DNA of 64,000 bases from Noviherbaspirillum suwonense (GCF_900182955.1 NZ_FXUL01000002.1:248001-312000), one strand, 5' to 3'; shown: positions 28,072-37,752, counted from the first letter of the stretch. Translations and numbers: made by a program. The notes: generated by a model not told the origin, from the sequence alone.

Positions 28072-28089
28072 TAGTTAGCTATGCAACTA
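28072..28089. promoter_or_regulatory. MarR-type operator, copy 1 (tautomerase promoter)
   Basis: TAGTTAGCTATGCAACTA lies 13 bp upstream of the tautomerase start and differs from copy 2 at only two of 18 positions. The TAGTT...AACTA arms resemble MarR-family half-sites. Confidence 0.7.
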
Positions 28090-28104
28090 CATGGAAAAAA
28101 AATT

Positions 28105-28521
28105 TTACGTCAGGCTATTGCGCGTGCTTCTCACCTTTTCCACTGTCTCCTTGAAATGCTGCGCGCCCAAATCTTTTTTCAAACGCTGCGTGACCACGGC
28201 GCTGGCCGCATTGAGCGCATCCTTCAATTCCTGCGCCGCGGCCGTCGGATAAATCGCATATTCCCTGCCGTCGGCCAGCGTCGGACGGCGTTCGACCATT
28301 TCCATCGTCTGCAGCCCATCGAGCGTGCGCGTGGCAGTCGGCCGGGAGATGGCCAGTTCCCTGGCCAGTTCATTCTGCAGCAGCCCCGGCTTCTCCAGGA
28401 TGACCCGCAGCATGAATGCCTGCGGCGGCGTCATGCCGAACGGCTTGAACGCCTTGGTCCATTCGCGCTCAAGGACGCGGGCAAGCGCGCTGGTGTTGAA
28501 GTAGAGGCAGTGATCGAACAT
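28105..28521 (-). CDS. MarR-family transcriptional regulator
   Basis: The 138-residue winged-helix protein has helix-turn-helix LQNELARELAISRPTATRTLDGLQTMEMVERR followed by a wing containing ADGREYAIYPTAAAQE. Start 28521 (MFDHCLYFNTSALARVLE) gives the normal MarR length; the upstream extension to 28674 reads as noise and contains the palindrome. Near-identical 18-bp elements sit upstream of this gene (28542-28559) and of the tautomerase (28072-28089), so it probably represses both until an aromatic or electrophilic ligand binds. The Cys in DHCLYF is in a position where some MarR proteins sense oxidants; that is inference. Confidence 0.9.
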   Translation of the reverse strand: MFDHCLYFNTSALARVLEREWTKAFKPFGMTPPQAFMLRVILEKPGLLQNELARELAISRPTATRTLDGLQTMEMVERRPTLADGREYAIYPTAAAQELKDALNAASAVVTQRLKKDLGAQHFKETVEKVRSTRNSLT

Positions 28522-28541
28522 GGGATGAATATAGGTGATTA

Positions 28542-28559
28542 TAGTTAGCGTTGCAACTA
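28542..28559. promoter_or_regulatory. MarR-type operator, copy 2 (marR promoter)
   Basis: TAGTTAGCGTTGCAACTA begins 20 bp upstream of the MarR start and matches copy 1 at 16 of 18 positions. The location fits autorepression. Confidence 0.7.
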
Positions 28560-28695
28560 GTTTTGGATAATTTTGAAGATAGGTTGGCAGCAGCTTCCGT
28601 GCCATTTCGCCGGCTAGCCGATGACGAGCATGCGCTCGATCACGACCCCAAGTGAATCGCTTTAAAATCGGCAATCCGAACGAACAGGAGATTCG

Positions 28696-29250
28696 ATGCC
28701 GCTAAGCGATAAGCAGGCCGGCGTTGCCAAGGGCATGGGCGCCGGTGTCATGGTTACGCTCGCGGGCATGGCCGGCATGGTGGCGCTGTTTGGCCGGACA
28801 TTTGGCGGCCCGGACCGGGCTGGCCTTTGTGCGGTGGCTCTGCTCGCGCCGGCGCTTGCTTTGGCGTTCTCGATCGCGCGGCTTGCACGGCATCGCTTCT
28901 TCAACGCGGAAGACATCGACGGCAGCGCGTCGAGCGCCGGTTCCGATACCGCGAGGCAGCTGCAATCCCTGCTGCAGAATACGCTCGAACAGGCAGTGCT
29001 TGCCGCATTGGCCTATGCGGGCTGGTGCGCGCTTGCGCCGGACTTTCTCATGCCCGCGCTGCCGGCGGCGGCACTGCTTTTCCTGCTCGGAAGAATTCTG
29101 TTCTTTGCCGGTTATGCGCACGGCGCACAGTCCCGCGCATTCGGCTTTGCGCTGACCTTCTATCCAACGCTCGCATTGGTCTTTGGGGATGCCGGTTTCG
29201 TGATCGTGAACGCCGCAGGGCTGCTTCGCCAGTTTGCCGCAGGCGGATGA
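28696..29250 (+). CDS. MAPEG family membrane protein
   Basis: The 184-residue protein has four predicted helices and the MAPEG signatures SLLQNTLEQAVLAALAYAG and GRILFFAGYAHGAQSRAFGF. Family members are membrane glutathione transferases or peroxidases in eicosanoid and glutathione metabolism; bacterial members are mostly uncharacterised. CAGGAG precedes the start. It is divergent from the MarR gene, with 174 bp between starts, so the palindrome at 28542-28559 could also influence it. Confidence 0.85.
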   Translation: MPLSDKQAGVAKGMGAGVMVTLAGMAGMVALFGRTFGGPDRAGLCAVALLAPALALAFSIARLARHRFFNAEDIDGSASSAGSDTARQLQSLLQNTLEQAVLAALAYAGWCALAPDFLMPALPAAALLFLLGRILFFAGYAHGAQSRAFGFALTFYPTLALVFGDAGFVIVNAAGLLRQFAAGG

Positions 29251-29426
29251 ATCAGTCCTTATCTGCGCATTGCCTGAGTTGCCGGGCTATGCAGCGGGAA
29301 ATTCCCGGTTGTGTTTTGCTGCCACCCGGTTTCCAGAACGCCTCCGACAAAACCGACTTGTGATATCGTCCGTCGGTAAAAACAAGCGGGGAATTTCTCT
29401 CCGATGACAACCATACGGAGACCGGC

Positions 29427-30041
29427 TTGAAATTCCTTTATTCGACTTTATTGCTTGCCCTGCTTGCGGGCGGCGCACATGCAAGCGACCGGCTGCCTAC
29501 CGTTGCGCCGGAAAGCTATACCCCGGAACAGAAGAAGGCGGCCGACGATTTCATGGCTGCGCGCAAGGGTCCGGTCTTTGGTCCGTTCGAGCCCCTGATG
29601 CACAGCCCGCAGGTGATGACGCTGGCCCGTTCCACCGGCGACTACCTGCGCTTCAACTCGGCATTGGGGAATATGCTCAGCGAGCTGGTGATCCTGGTCA
29701 CAGCGCGCGAATGGTCGCAGGACTTCGAGTGGAATTTTCATTATCCGATCGCGCTCAAGGCCGGCATCAAGGCCAGCGTTGCCGATGCGATCCGCGATGG
29801 CCGCCGCCCGACCGGCATGACCGAGGACGAGGAAATCGTCTACGATTTCTCGACCGAGCTGCACAAGAACAAGCGCGTGTCCGATGCCACGTTTGCCCGC
29901 GCGGACAAGCGCTTTGGCAAGAAGGGCGTGGTCGACCTGACCGGCATCAACGCGTATTACACGCTGCTTGCGATGCAGCTGAACGTCGCGCAGTACGTGT
30001 CGCCGCAATATGCGACGAAGATGCCGCGCTTTCCGGAATAG
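29427..30041 (+). CDS. Carboxymuconolactone decarboxylase-like protein, exported, TTG start
   Basis: The 204-residue protein has a signal peptide (KFLYSTLLLALLAGGAHAS) and an all-helical CMD/AhpD-type core (GPFEPLMHSPQVMTLARSTGDYLR, LGNMLSELVILVTAREWSQDFEWNFHYPIALKAG). It contains no cysteine at all, so it cannot do AhpD-style disulfide chemistry. A decarboxylase-like or binding role in the periplasm is possible but unproven. The start is TTG with GGAG 8 bases upstream, the only start that keeps the signal peptide. A VOC gene with another TTG start follows after 37 bp in the same direction. Confidence 0.85.
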   Translation: MKFLYSTLLLALLAGGAHASDRLPTVAPESYTPEQKKAADDFMAARKGPVFGPFEPLMHSPQVMTLARSTGDYLRFNSALGNMLSELVILVTAREWSQDFEWNFHYPIALKAGIKASVADAIRDGRRPTGMTEDEEIVYDFSTELHKNKRVSDATFARADKRFGKKGVVDLTGINAYYTLLAMQLNVAQYVSPQYATKMPRFPE

Positions 30042-30078
30042 GTTTGGGTAGGTCTTTTCTAAAAAAAGGAGAAATAAC

Positions 30079-30471
30079 TTGTTTAGTCACATCATGGTTG
30101 GATCGGACGATATCGAGCGCTCGAAGCGCTTCTACGACGCGGTGCTCGGCACGCTGGGCGCGGGCGAGCCGGCGCGCAACCAGACGAATTCCGGGCACAC
30201 CCGGCTGTTTTACCGTCATGACGGCAGCACCTTCGGCATCACGGAGCCCATTAACGGCGAGGAAGCCAGCTATGCGAACGGCGGCACGATCGGCTTCAAG
30301 TGCAACTCGCCCGAACAGGTGAAGACTTTCCATGACGTCGCGGTTGCCAACGGCGGCACGTCGGTCGAAGACCCGCCTGGCCTGCGCGAAGGCAGCATGG
30401 GGCCGATGCACCTGGCCTATGTGCGCGACCCCGACGGCCACAAGCTCTGCGCAATCTATCGCGGCAAATAA
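30079..30471 (+). CDS. VOC (glyoxalase/dioxygenase fold) protein, TTG start
   Basis: The 130-residue protein has the two beta-alpha-beta-beta-beta modules of the VOC superfamily: FSHIMVGSDDIERSKRFYDAVLG at the start and HLAYVRDPDGHKLCAIYRG at the end. A metal site probably includes His4 and the late Glu/His positions. The activity (glyoxalase, fosfomycin-resistance-like or other) cannot be read. AAGGAG precedes a TTG start. It probably shares a transcript with the exported CMD-like gene and ends before a good terminator. Confidence 0.9.
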   Translation: MFSHIMVGSDDIERSKRFYDAVLGTLGAGEPARNQTNSGHTRLFYRHDGSTFGITEPINGEEASYANGGTIGFKCNSPEQVKTFHDVAVANGGTSVEDPPGLREGSMGPMHLAYVRDPDGHKLCAIYRGK

Positions 30472-30521
30472 CACCGGCGATCAAACCGGCGCGCAGCAGG
30501 CGAATGCCTGGCAAGCGCATG

Positions 30522-30548
30522 AGGCCCGAATGTATTCCGGGCCTTTTT
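30522..30548 (+). terminator. Rho-independent terminator after the VOC gene
   Basis: AGGCCCG (30522-30528) and CGGGCCT (30538-30544) form a 7-bp stem with a 9-base loop, followed directly by TTTT, ending at 30548. It lies 51 bp after the VOC stop. Confidence 0.85.
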
Positions 30549-30727
30549 CATGTCCGCGGCGCTGAAAGTCCGCGATGGTTTATTCCGGCGCAAAGGATGG
30601 TGCGGAGGCGGCACAACGTTACTTTTTCGAGTAAGCCCGATGTAAGGATTGCTGACTACTGTTTTCGGTGCAGGTCCAGAAAACCATAACGAGCCCGGCT
30701 TCATCAGGGCAATCACCGGAGACAATA

Positions 30728-31996
30728 ATGACGCAGCAGACACCTTACCCGTTCACTCGCAGGACGGCCCTCAAGTCCATCGTCGCAGCCACCGCGCTTG
30801 CGGTCGGCCTGTTCGGCTGCGGCGGCAGTGACAATGACACGCCGCTCGAGAGCCGCTCTTACGCATCATGGACAGCCTCGATGCTGGACGCCACGCAGGC
30901 GCGCGCAGGCGCGGCGACGCCGGTCGCGCAGGTCTTCAGCGACCAGTCGATACGCCACGTGCTGCGGCTTTCGCTGGGCGGAGACAGCATCCGGGTCAAG
31001 GTGTCCAACCTGTTTGGCAAGGCGCCGATCACGTTCTCGGGCGTGCAGGTCGCCAGGAGCACCGGCGCTTCCAGCATCGACGTGAGCAGCAGCCGCACTG
31101 TCACGTTCAGTGGCCAGCCTTCCGTCACGTTGGCCGCCGGCGCGGAGCTGCTCAGCGACCCGATTGCGCTGCCGGTCACGCCGCAGACCAACCTCGCCGT
31201 CACGATGTATTTCGCGAGCTCGACCACCGTGGCGACAGTGCATGCGGTCGGCCGCCAGACGTCCTACATCGGCGCCGGCAACCAGCTGGCCGCGGCGTCG
31301 ATCCCGGCTGCCACGACCGACCAGCGCCAGGCCTACTACGGCCTGACCTCTGTCGAGGCGGCGAGCACCGAGCAGGCCAGGGTCGTCGTCACCTTCGGCG
31401 ATTCGATCACCGATGGAACCAACTCGACGGTCGACGCGGCCAAGCGTTATCCCAACCAGCTCGACGACAGGCTGAAGGCGGCCGGCCAGGCACGCACGGG
31501 CGTGGTCAATGCCGGGATATCCGGCAACCGCTGGATCAATGACATCACCGGTCCCAACGGCAACGGCCGCTTCGAACGCGACGTGCTCAACGTGCCAGGC
31601 GTCACCCATACCGTGATACTGCTGGGCGTCAACGATCTCCGCAATTCCTTCCGCTTCCCGGCGGAGGCAGTGACGACCGACCAGCTGATCGCGTCGATGA
31701 CCAACGCCGTCAGCAGGTCCAAGGCAAAGGGCCTGAAGGTATTGCTGGGCACGATACTGCCTTGCAAGGGCGAGGCATTCTGCCCGGCATCGGTCGATGC
31801 GCAGAGGGAGGTAGTGAACGCGTGGATCAGGAATAACCGGGAAGTCGACGGCATCGTCGACTTCGACCGCGCCATCCAGAATCCAGCCGACCCCAGCGCC
31901 ATCAACCCGGCGTATGACAGCGGCGACCATCTGCATCCGAACGATGCCGGCTATGGCGTGATGGCAGCGACCATCGACCTGGCCAAGCTGCAGTAA
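30728..31996 (+). CDS. SGNH/GDSL hydrolase, Tat-type lipoprotein
   Basis: The 422-residue protein has an N-terminus combining a twin arginine (YPFTRRTALKS, Arg11-Arg12) with a lipobox ending at Cys31 (GLFGC), so a folded lipoprotein exported by Tat is predicted. The C-terminal half carries all SGNH blocks: FGDSITDG (nucleophile), NAGISGNRW, LLGVNDLRNS and DHLHPNDAGY (Asp-His pair). The N-terminal roughly 200 residues form a separate beta-rich domain. Family activities are ester or acetyl hydrolysis on polysaccharides or lipids; the substrate is unknown. The start follows CCGGAGACAATA. A perfect terminator follows. Confidence 0.92.
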   Translation: MTQQTPYPFTRRTALKSIVAATALAVGLFGCGGSDNDTPLESRSYASWTASMLDATQARAGAATPVAQVFSDQSIRHVLRLSLGGDSIRVKVSNLFGKAPITFSGVQVARSTGASSIDVSSSRTVTFSGQPSVTLAAGAELLSDPIALPVTPQTNLAVTMYFASSTTVATVHAVGRQTSYIGAGNQLAAASIPAATTDQRQAYYGLTSVEAASTEQARVVVTFGDSITDGTNSTVDAAKRYPNQLDDRLKAAGQARTGVVNAGISGNRWINDITGPNGNGRFERDVLNVPGVTHTVILLGVNDLRNSFRFPAEAVTTDQLIASMTNAVSRSKAKGLKVLLGTILPCKGEAFCPASVDAQREVVNAWIRNNREVDGIVDFDRAIQNPADPSAINPAYDSGDHLHPNDAGYGVMAATIDLAKLQ

Positions 31997-32025
31997 ACCC
32001 TGGCCCGAACGCAGCAAATCCCTTG

Positions 32026-32058
32026 CCCCTGCCGCACATGTTGCGGCAGGGGCTTTTT
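32026..32058 (+). terminator. Rho-independent terminator after the SGNH hydrolase
   Basis: An 11-bp perfect stem, CCCCTGCCGCA (32026-32036) with TGCGGCAGGGG (32042-32052), and a 5-base loop are followed by CTTTTT. It isolates the 2-aminobenzoate cluster that starts at 32240. Confidence 0.92.
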
Positions 32059-32239
32059 GCCTGGCGGATCGGGAACGGCGGCCCGCCCTGGCTGCCAGCG
32101 CGCTCCGCACCCCTGCCCGGCCTATTCCCAAAAATTTTCCTTGCCCCGAATTTACTTTAGGTCTAAAGTATTTATTAAAAGCGCGCCGCGGCATGGCGCA
32201 ACGATCCTGTAGAGACCGGAACGGATAACGGGGACAGAA

Positions 32240-33856
32240 ATGGCAGTGACAGCGTACGTCGACACCTTTGCAGCTGACAATCTTCCGCCGGCCGACATGT
32301 GGCCGGAGATGCGCTTCGACCTGCCCGAGCTGCAGTACCCGGAGCGGCTGAACTGCGCGGTGGAACTGCTGGACCGGATGGTTGCATCGGGCCATGCGGA
32401 CCGACCCGCCATCCTTGGCGCGCATGGCGCCTGGACCTACGCGCAGCTGCTGGACAGGGTGAACCGCATTGCCCGCGTGCTGCGCGAGGACATGCAGCTC
32501 GTCACCGGCAACCGCGTGCTGCTGCGCGGCCCGAACAACGCGATGATGGCGGCCAGCGTGCTGGCGATCTGGAAGGCAGGCTGCATCGCGGTGCCGACCA
32601 TGCCCCTGCTGCGCGCATCCGAACTGGTGGCGATACTCGACAAGGCGCAGGTCAATGCCGCGCTGTGCGCGTTCCCGCTGAAGGAAGAGATGGTGCTGGC
32701 GGGCAGCCAGTCCGCGTCGCTCGGCCCGGTCGTCTATTTCAACGACGACGCGCCCGGCTCGCTGGAAGAGCTGATGGCGTCCAAGCCCGCCGGCTTCGAG
32801 GCGGTCGACACGCATGCCGAAGACGTCTGCCTGCTCGGCTTCACGTCCGGCACCACCGGCAAGCCGAAAGGCACGATGCATTTTCATCGGGACGTGATTG
32901 CAGTCTGCGACTGCTTCCCGCGCTCGACCCTGAAGAGCCAGGCCGACGACATCTTCATCGGCACCCCGCCGCTGGCTTTCACCTTCGGCCTCGGCGGCCT
33001 GCTCCTGTTTCCGCTGCGCGCGGGCGCATCGACGGTGCTGCTGGAAAAGCTGTCGCCCGACCTGCTGCTGCAGGCAATACAGAATTACCGGGCGACGATC
33101 TGCTTCACCGCGCCGACCTTCTACCGGCAGATGGCGCCGCTGGCAGGCCGGTACGACCTGTCCAGCCTGCGCAAGACGGTGTCCGCGGGCGAGGCGCTGT
33201 CGGTCGCGACACGGGAAAGCTGGCAGCAGGCGACCGGCATCCAGATGATAGACGGCATAGGCGCGACCGAGATGCTGCACATCTTCATTTCCGCGGCGGA
33301 CGGCGACGTGCGCCCGGGCGCGACCGGCAAGCCGGTGCCGGGCTACCAGGCTTGCGTTCTGGACGACCAGGGCGAGCCGCTGCCGCCCGGCACGGTCGGA
33401 CGGCTCGCGATCAAGGGGCCGACCGGCTGCCGCTACCTTGCAGACGAGCGCCAGCATGACTACGTGCACCAGGGCTGGAACCTGACCGGCGACGCCTATG
33501 AGATGGATGCCGACGGCTATTTCTGGTACCGCGCACGCACCGACGACATGATCATCTCCGCCGGCTACAACATTGCCGCGCCCGAGGTCGAGGATGCATT
33601 GCAGCGTCATCCGGCGGTCGCCGAATGCGCAGTCGTCGGCGAGCCGGACGAGGAACGCGGCCAGATCGTCAAGGCCTTCGTGGTGCCACGGCCGGAGGCC
33701 GAGCCGGGCGATGCGCTGGCGAAGGCGCTGCAGGACTTCGTCAAGCAGGCCATCGCGCCGTACAAGTATCCGCGCTCGATTGTATTCGTCATGTCGCTGC
33801 CGCGCACGCAGACCGGCAAGGTGCAGCGTTACAAGCTGCGCCTCGGCAAATGGTGA
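32240..33856 (+). CDS. abmG: 2-aminobenzoate-CoA ligase (benzoate-CoA ligase family)
   Basis: The 538-residue ANL-superfamily acyl-CoA ligase activates an aromatic acid through an acyl-AMP. The phosphate loop is TSGTTGKPKG (about 207-216), then GATEM, the hinge region YRARTDDMIISAGYN, and the catalytic lysine in TQTGKVQRYKL near the C-terminus. The 2-aminobenzoate assignment comes from overall resemblance to that ligase branch and from the next gene, whose two-domain architecture is specific to 2-aminobenzoyl-CoA (or salicylyl-CoA). It opens an eight-gene cluster. GGGGACAGAA lies near the start. Confidence 0.88.
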   Translation: MAVTAYVDTFAADNLPPADMWPEMRFDLPELQYPERLNCAVELLDRMVASGHADRPAILGAHGAWTYAQLLDRVNRIARVLREDMQLVTGNRVLLRGPNNAMMAASVLAIWKAGCIAVPTMPLLRASELVAILDKAQVNAALCAFPLKEEMVLAGSQSASLGPVVYFNDDAPGSLEELMASKPAGFEAVDTHAEDVCLLGFTSGTTGKPKGTMHFHRDVIAVCDCFPRSTLKSQADDIFIGTPPLAFTFGLGGLLLFPLRAGASTVLLEKLSPDLLLQAIQNYRATICFTAPTFYRQMAPLAGRYDLSSLRKTVSAGEALSVATRESWQQATGIQMIDGIGATEMLHIFISAADGDVRPGATGKPVPGYQACVLDDQGEPLPPGTVGRLAIKGPTGCRYLADERQHDYVHQGWNLTGDAYEMDADGYFWYRARTDDMIISAGYNIAAPEVEDALQRHPAVAECAVVGEPDEERGQIVKAFVVPRPEAEPGDALAKALQDFVKQAIAPYKYPRSIVFVMSLPRTQTGKVQRYKLRLGKW

Positions 33857-33926
33857 ACATGCTGTGACTACCTGCTGCTGCGTGATGAACACCGCGACCG
33901 CAGGCCAGGTCGACTTTTAAGGAACG

Positions 33927-36320
33927 ATGATGAACATAGTCTGTATCGGCGGCGGCCCCGCCGGCCTGTATTTCGCGCTGCTGATGAAGAAGCAGGACCC
34001 GGCCAATGAAATCACGGTGATCGAGCGCAACCGGCCGTACGACACCTTCGGCTGGGGCGTGGTGTTTTCCGACCAGACGCTGGGCAACCTCGTCAATGCG
34101 GACGAGCCGACGGCAAAGGAGATCCTGCAGTCGTTCAACCACTGGGATGACATCGACGTCCATTTCAAGGGGCGCACGGTGACCTCGGGCGGCCACGGCT
34201 TCTGCGGCATCGGGCGCAAGCGCCTGCTCAACATCCTGCAGCATCGCTGCGAGGCGCTGGGCGTGAAGCTGGTGTTCGAGACCGACGTCGCCGACGACCA
34301 GGACATCGCAAGGGCCTATGGCGCCGACCTGGTCATTGCCTGCGACGGCCTGAACAGCCGCATCCGCACGCGCTATGCGGCGACCTACCGGCCCGACATC
34401 GAGACCCGCAAGTGCCGCTTCGTCTGGCTGGGCACCAAGAAACTGTTCCCGGCTTTCACGTTCGCGTTCGAGGAAACCGAGCACGGCTGGTTCCAGGCGC
34501 ATGCATACCAGTACGACGGCGACACCTCCACCTTCATCGTCGAGACGCCCGAGGAAGTCTGGCTGAAGGCCGGCCTCGACAGGATGAGCCAGGAAGAAGC
34601 GATCGCCTTCTGCGAGAAGCTGTTCGCCGTGCAGCTCGACGGCAACCGGCTGATCAGCAATGCGTCGCACCTGCGCGGCTCGGCGATATGGACCCGCTTC
34701 CCGCGCATCATCTGCGACAACTGGGTGCAGTGGAACGAGATCGACGGCAGGCGCATCCCGGTGGTGCTGATGGGCGACGCCGCGCACTCCGCGCATTTCT
34801 CGATCGGCTCCGGCACCAAGCTCGCGCTGGAAGACGCGATCGAACTGGCGCGCTGCTTCGAGAAGCACGGGGCCGGCGGCATCGAGCAGGTCATTGCGGC
34901 CTACCAGGAAGTGCGCTCGGTCGAAGTGCTGAAGATCCAGAGCGCCGCGCGCAACTCGATGGAATGGTTCGAGAATGTCGACCGCTACACGCAGATGGAA
35001 GCCGAGCAGTTCGCCTACTCGATGCTGACCCGCAGCCAGCGCCTGTCGCATGAGAACCTGCGCGTGCGCGACGCCGGCTACGTCGAAGGCTACGAGCGCT
35101 GGATTGCGCAGCATGCGTCCGACGCCGCCGCGCTGCCGGCCAAGGCGCGCCACAGCATTCCGCCGATGCTGACCCCGTACAGGCTGCGCGGCACGGTCCT
35201 GAAGAACCGCATCGTCGTCTCGCCGATGGCGCAGTATTCGGCGGTCGACGGCGTGGCCGGCGACTACCACCTGGTCCACCTCGGCAGCCGCGCGATGGGC
35301 GGCGCCGGCCTGGTGTTCGCGGAGATGACCTGCGTCTCGGCGGACGCCCGCATCACGCCGGGCTGTCCCGGCATGTATGCGCCGGAGCACACCGCCGCAT
35401 GGAAGCGCATCGTCGACTTCGTGCATGCGAACACGGACGCGAAGATCGCGATCCAGCTCGGCCATGCCGGCCCGAAAGGCTCGACCCGCTGCGCATGGGA
35501 CGGCATCGACCTGCCGCTCGACGACGGCAACTGGCCGCTGGTCGCGGCGTCGCCGCAGCAGTACATCGAGGGCGTGTCGCAGCTGGCGCGCGAGGCGACC
35601 GCGGAGGACATGGACCGGATCGAACGGGATTTCGTGCGCGCCACGGTCGAGGCGGCCAAGGCCGGCTTCGACTGGCTGGAGCTGCACTGCGCGCATGGCT
35701 ACCTGCTGTCGACCTTCATCTCGCCGCTGACGAACAGGCGCACCGACGACTACGGCGGCTCGCTGGAAAACCGCTGCCGCTATCCGCTGCGCGTCTTCCG
35801 GGCGATGCGCGCCGTGTGGCCGCAGGACAAGCCGATCAGCGTGCGGATCTCGGCGCACGACTGGGTCGAGGGCGGCATCACGCCGGATGACGCGGTGGCG
35901 ATTGCGCGGCTGTTCAAGGCGGCGGGCGCGGACATGATCGACTGTTCCTCCGGCCAGGTCAGCAAGCAGGAAAAGCCCGTCTACGGCCGCATGTTCCAGA
36001 CGCCGTTCGCCGACCGGGTCCGCAACGAGGCACGCATACCGACCATCGCGGTCGGCTCGATCTTCGAGGCCGACCATGCGAACAGCATCATCGCCGCCGG
36101 CCGCGCCGACCTGTGCGCCGTGGCGCGCCCCCACCTCGCCAACCCGGCGTGGACGCTAAACGAGGCCGCGCGCATCGGGTATCGCGACATGGAATGGCCG
36201 AAGCAGTACACCGCCGGCAAGAGCCAGCTGGAACGCAACCTGGAGCGCGAGAAGCAGATGGCCGCCGCCAGCGGCGGCCTGACGCCGGCGCAGATCGCCG
36301 CCAGGCTGCTGGAGGGATGA
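33927..36320 (+). CDS. abmA: 2-aminobenzoyl-CoA monooxygenase/reductase (salicylyl-CoA 5-hydroxylase-like fusion)
   Basis: The 797-residue protein has two flavin modules. Residues 1 to about 400 are a group A monooxygenase ([45 protein letters not shown]). Residues about 410 to 780 are an Old Yellow Enzyme-type reductase ([60 protein letters not shown]). The known enzyme hydroxylates 2-aminobenzoyl-CoA with O2 and NADH and then reduces the ring, giving a non-aromatic 2-amino-5-oxocyclohexenecarbonyl-CoA. Salicylyl-CoA 5-hydroxylases share the architecture; the ligase and RidA neighbours favour 2-aminobenzoate. AAGGAACG precedes tandem ATGs. Confidence 0.92.
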   Translation: MMNIVCIGGGPAGLYFALLMKKQDPANEITVIERNRPYDTFGWGVVFSDQTLGNLVNADEPTAKEILQSFNHWDDIDVHFKGRTVTSGGHGFCGIGRKRLLNILQHRCEALGVKLVFETDVADDQDIARAYGADLVIACDGLNSRIRTRYAATYRPDIETRKCRFVWLGTKKLFPAFTFAFEETEHGWFQAHAYQYDGDTSTFIVETPEEVWLKAGLDRMSQEEAIAFCEKLFAVQLDGNRLISNASHLRGSAIWTRFPRIICDNWVQWNEIDGRRIPVVLMGDAAHSAHFSIGSGTKLALEDAIELARCFEKHGAGGIEQVIAAYQEVRSVEVLKIQSAARNSMEWFENVDRYTQMEAEQFAYSMLTRSQRLSHENLRVRDAGYVEGYERWIAQHASDAAALPAKARHSIPPMLTPYRLRGTVLKNRIVVSPMAQYSAVDGVAGDYHLVHLGSRAMGGAGLVFAEMTCVSADARITPGCPGMYAPEHTAAWKRIVDFVHANTDAKIAIQLGHAGPKGSTRCAWDGIDLPLDDGNWPLVAASPQQYIEGVSQLAREATAEDMDRIERDFVRATVEAAKAGFDWLELHCAHGYLLSTFISPLTNRRTDDYGGSLENRCRYPLRVFRAMRAVWPQDKPISVRISAHDWVEGGITPDDAVAIARLFKAAGADMIDCSSGQVSKQEKPVYGRMFQTPFADRVRNEARIPTIAVGSIFEADHANSIIAAGRADLCAVARPHLANPAWTLNEAARIGYRDMEWPKQYTAGKSQLERNLEREKQMAAASGGLTPAQIAARLLEG

Positions 36321-36322
36321 AC

Positions 36323-37105
36323 ATGCTGCATAGCGAAGCACTGGCGGGCAAGCATGCATTCGTCACCGGCGGCGGCCGCGGCATTGGCGCGTCGGTCGCG
36401 CGGGCGCTGCTGCTGCACGGCGCGCGGGTGACCGTGAGCGGGCGCAATGCCGACGCGCTGGAAAGGACCGCGGCCGAGCTGGCCGGGCTGGGCGAGATCG
36501 GCCATGTCATCGTCGATGTCGGGTCGGCCTCATCGGTGGCGGGCGCATTCGGCAATGCGCGCTCGCGCTTCGGCGCGGTCGACATGCTGGTCAACAATGC
36601 CGGGCAGGCGCAGTCCGCGCCGTTTGCCGCAACCGACGAAGCGCTGTGGCAGCAGATGCTGGCGGTCAACCTGACCGGCGCCTTCCATTGCACGCAGGCC
36701 GCGCTGCCGGACATGCTGGCATCCGGCTGGGGCCGCATCGTCAACGTGGTCAGCACCGCCGGCCTGACCGGCTACAAGTACGTATCGGCCTACTGCGCGG
36801 CCAAGCACGGCGTCATCGGCCTCACGCGTTCGCTGGCGCTGGAGCTTGCGACGAAAGGCATCACGGTCAATGCGGTCTGCCCCGGCTATACCGAGACCGA
36901 CATCGTCAGGGAAGCGATTGCCAACATCGTCGCCAAGACCGGCCGCAGCGAAGCCGCGGCCCTCGCCGACCTGACCGCCGGCAATCCGCAGAAGCGGCTG
37001 GTGCAGCCCGAGGAAGTGGCGAACGCGGTCGCCTGGCTATGCCTGCCCGGCTCGGACGCGATGAACGGGCAGGCGCTGGCGGTCGCAGGCGGAGAGATAC
37101 TATGA
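36323..37105 (+). CDS. SDR-family dehydrogenase of the 2-aminobenzoate cluster
   Basis: The 260-residue classical SDR has TGGGRGIGASVARAL (cofactor), NNAG, a catalytic Ser in VSTAGLTG, and YCAAK. It probably oxidises a 3-hydroxyacyl-CoA or ring-alcohol intermediate after ring reduction. Start 36323 (MLHSEAL) is favoured because GGAGG lies 7 bases upstream. The ATG at 36317 overlaps the previous stop as ATGA but sits directly on the ribosome site. Its stop overlaps the MarR start as ATGA. Confidence 0.92.
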   Translation: MLHSEALAGKHAFVTGGGRGIGASVARALLLHGARVTVSGRNADALERTAAELAGLGEIGHVIVDVGSASSVAGAFGNARSRFGAVDMLVNNAGQAQSAPFAATDEALWQQMLAVNLTGAFHCTQAALPDMLASGWGRIVNVVSTAGLTGYKYVSAYCAAKHGVIGLTRSLALELATKGITVNAVCPGYTETDIVREAIANIVAKTGRSEAAALADLTAGNPQKRLVQPEEVANAVAWLCLPGSDAMNGQALAVAGGEIL

Positions 37106-37656
37106 GCACCCCGAAGAATGCACGCAAGCCGGCGGCGAAGACGGCGCGCGCCGCGCCCGTCGAACCGGCGCAGGTCATCGACCTGGAAAGCCGGCTGACG
37201 CATGACCATCACCAGCCATTGAAGCTGTGGCTGCGCATGCTGTCATGCACCGTGCGCATCGAGACCGAGATACGGTCCCGCCTGCGCAATGAGTTCGGCA
37301 TCACCCTGCCCCGCTTCGACCTGATGGCGCAGCTGGAGCGGCATCCCGAGGGGCTGCGCATGGGCGAGCTGTCCAAGCGCATGATGGTCACCGGCGGCAA
37401 TGTCACCGGCATCGCCGAGCAGCTGGTCCAGGAAAAACTGGTCGAGCGCGTGTCCGACATGAACGACCGGCGCGCCTACAGCGTGAAGCTGACCGCCGCG
37501 GGCCGCAGCGCATTCGAGCGGATGGCGGCGGCGCACGAGGAATGGATCACCGAGCTGATGGGCGGCGTGTCGTCGCAGGGCCAGCGCAAGCTGATCGAAC
37601 TGCTGTCGCAGGTGAAGCGGCACCTGAACGAGCCGCCCACGGAAAGCGGCGAGTGA
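37102..37656 (+). CDS. MarR-family regulator inside the 2-aminobenzoate operon
   Basis: The 184-residue winged-helix regulator has an unusual Lys/Ala/Pro-rich N-terminal extension of about 25 residues before the MarR core (helix-turn-helix GLRMGELSKRMMVTGGNVTGIAEQL; wing DMNDRRAYSVKLTAAG). ATGA overlap with the SDR couples it translationally to the operon. A regulator embedded in the transcript it controls gives built-in feedback. The likely ligand is an aryl-CoA such as 2-aminobenzoyl-CoA, as in related aromatic-CoA MarR regulators (inference). I could not identify its operator. Confidence 0.92.
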   Translation: MSTPKNARKPAAKTARAAPVEPAQVIDLESRLTHDHHQPLKLWLRMLSCTVRIETEIRSRLRNEFGITLPRFDLMAQLERHPEGLRMGELSKRMMVTGGNVTGIAEQLVQEKLVERVSDMNDRRAYSVKLTAAGRSAFERMAAAHEEWITELMGGVSSQGQRKLIELLSQVKRHLNEPPTESGE

Positions 37657-37752
37657 TGGCCGCACTGCGTGGCCGCAGGATGCGCGGCCGGCGTCCCGCC
37701 GAATGAATTCGTACGCCCCTACCCGATATCAACGAACACAAGGATGCACACC

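Noticed and set aside
30866-33892. Long minus-strand frame opposite the SGNH hydrolase and CoA ligase
   Set aside because: It crosses two clear plus-strand genes and a perfect terminator, and the translation is shadow-like.
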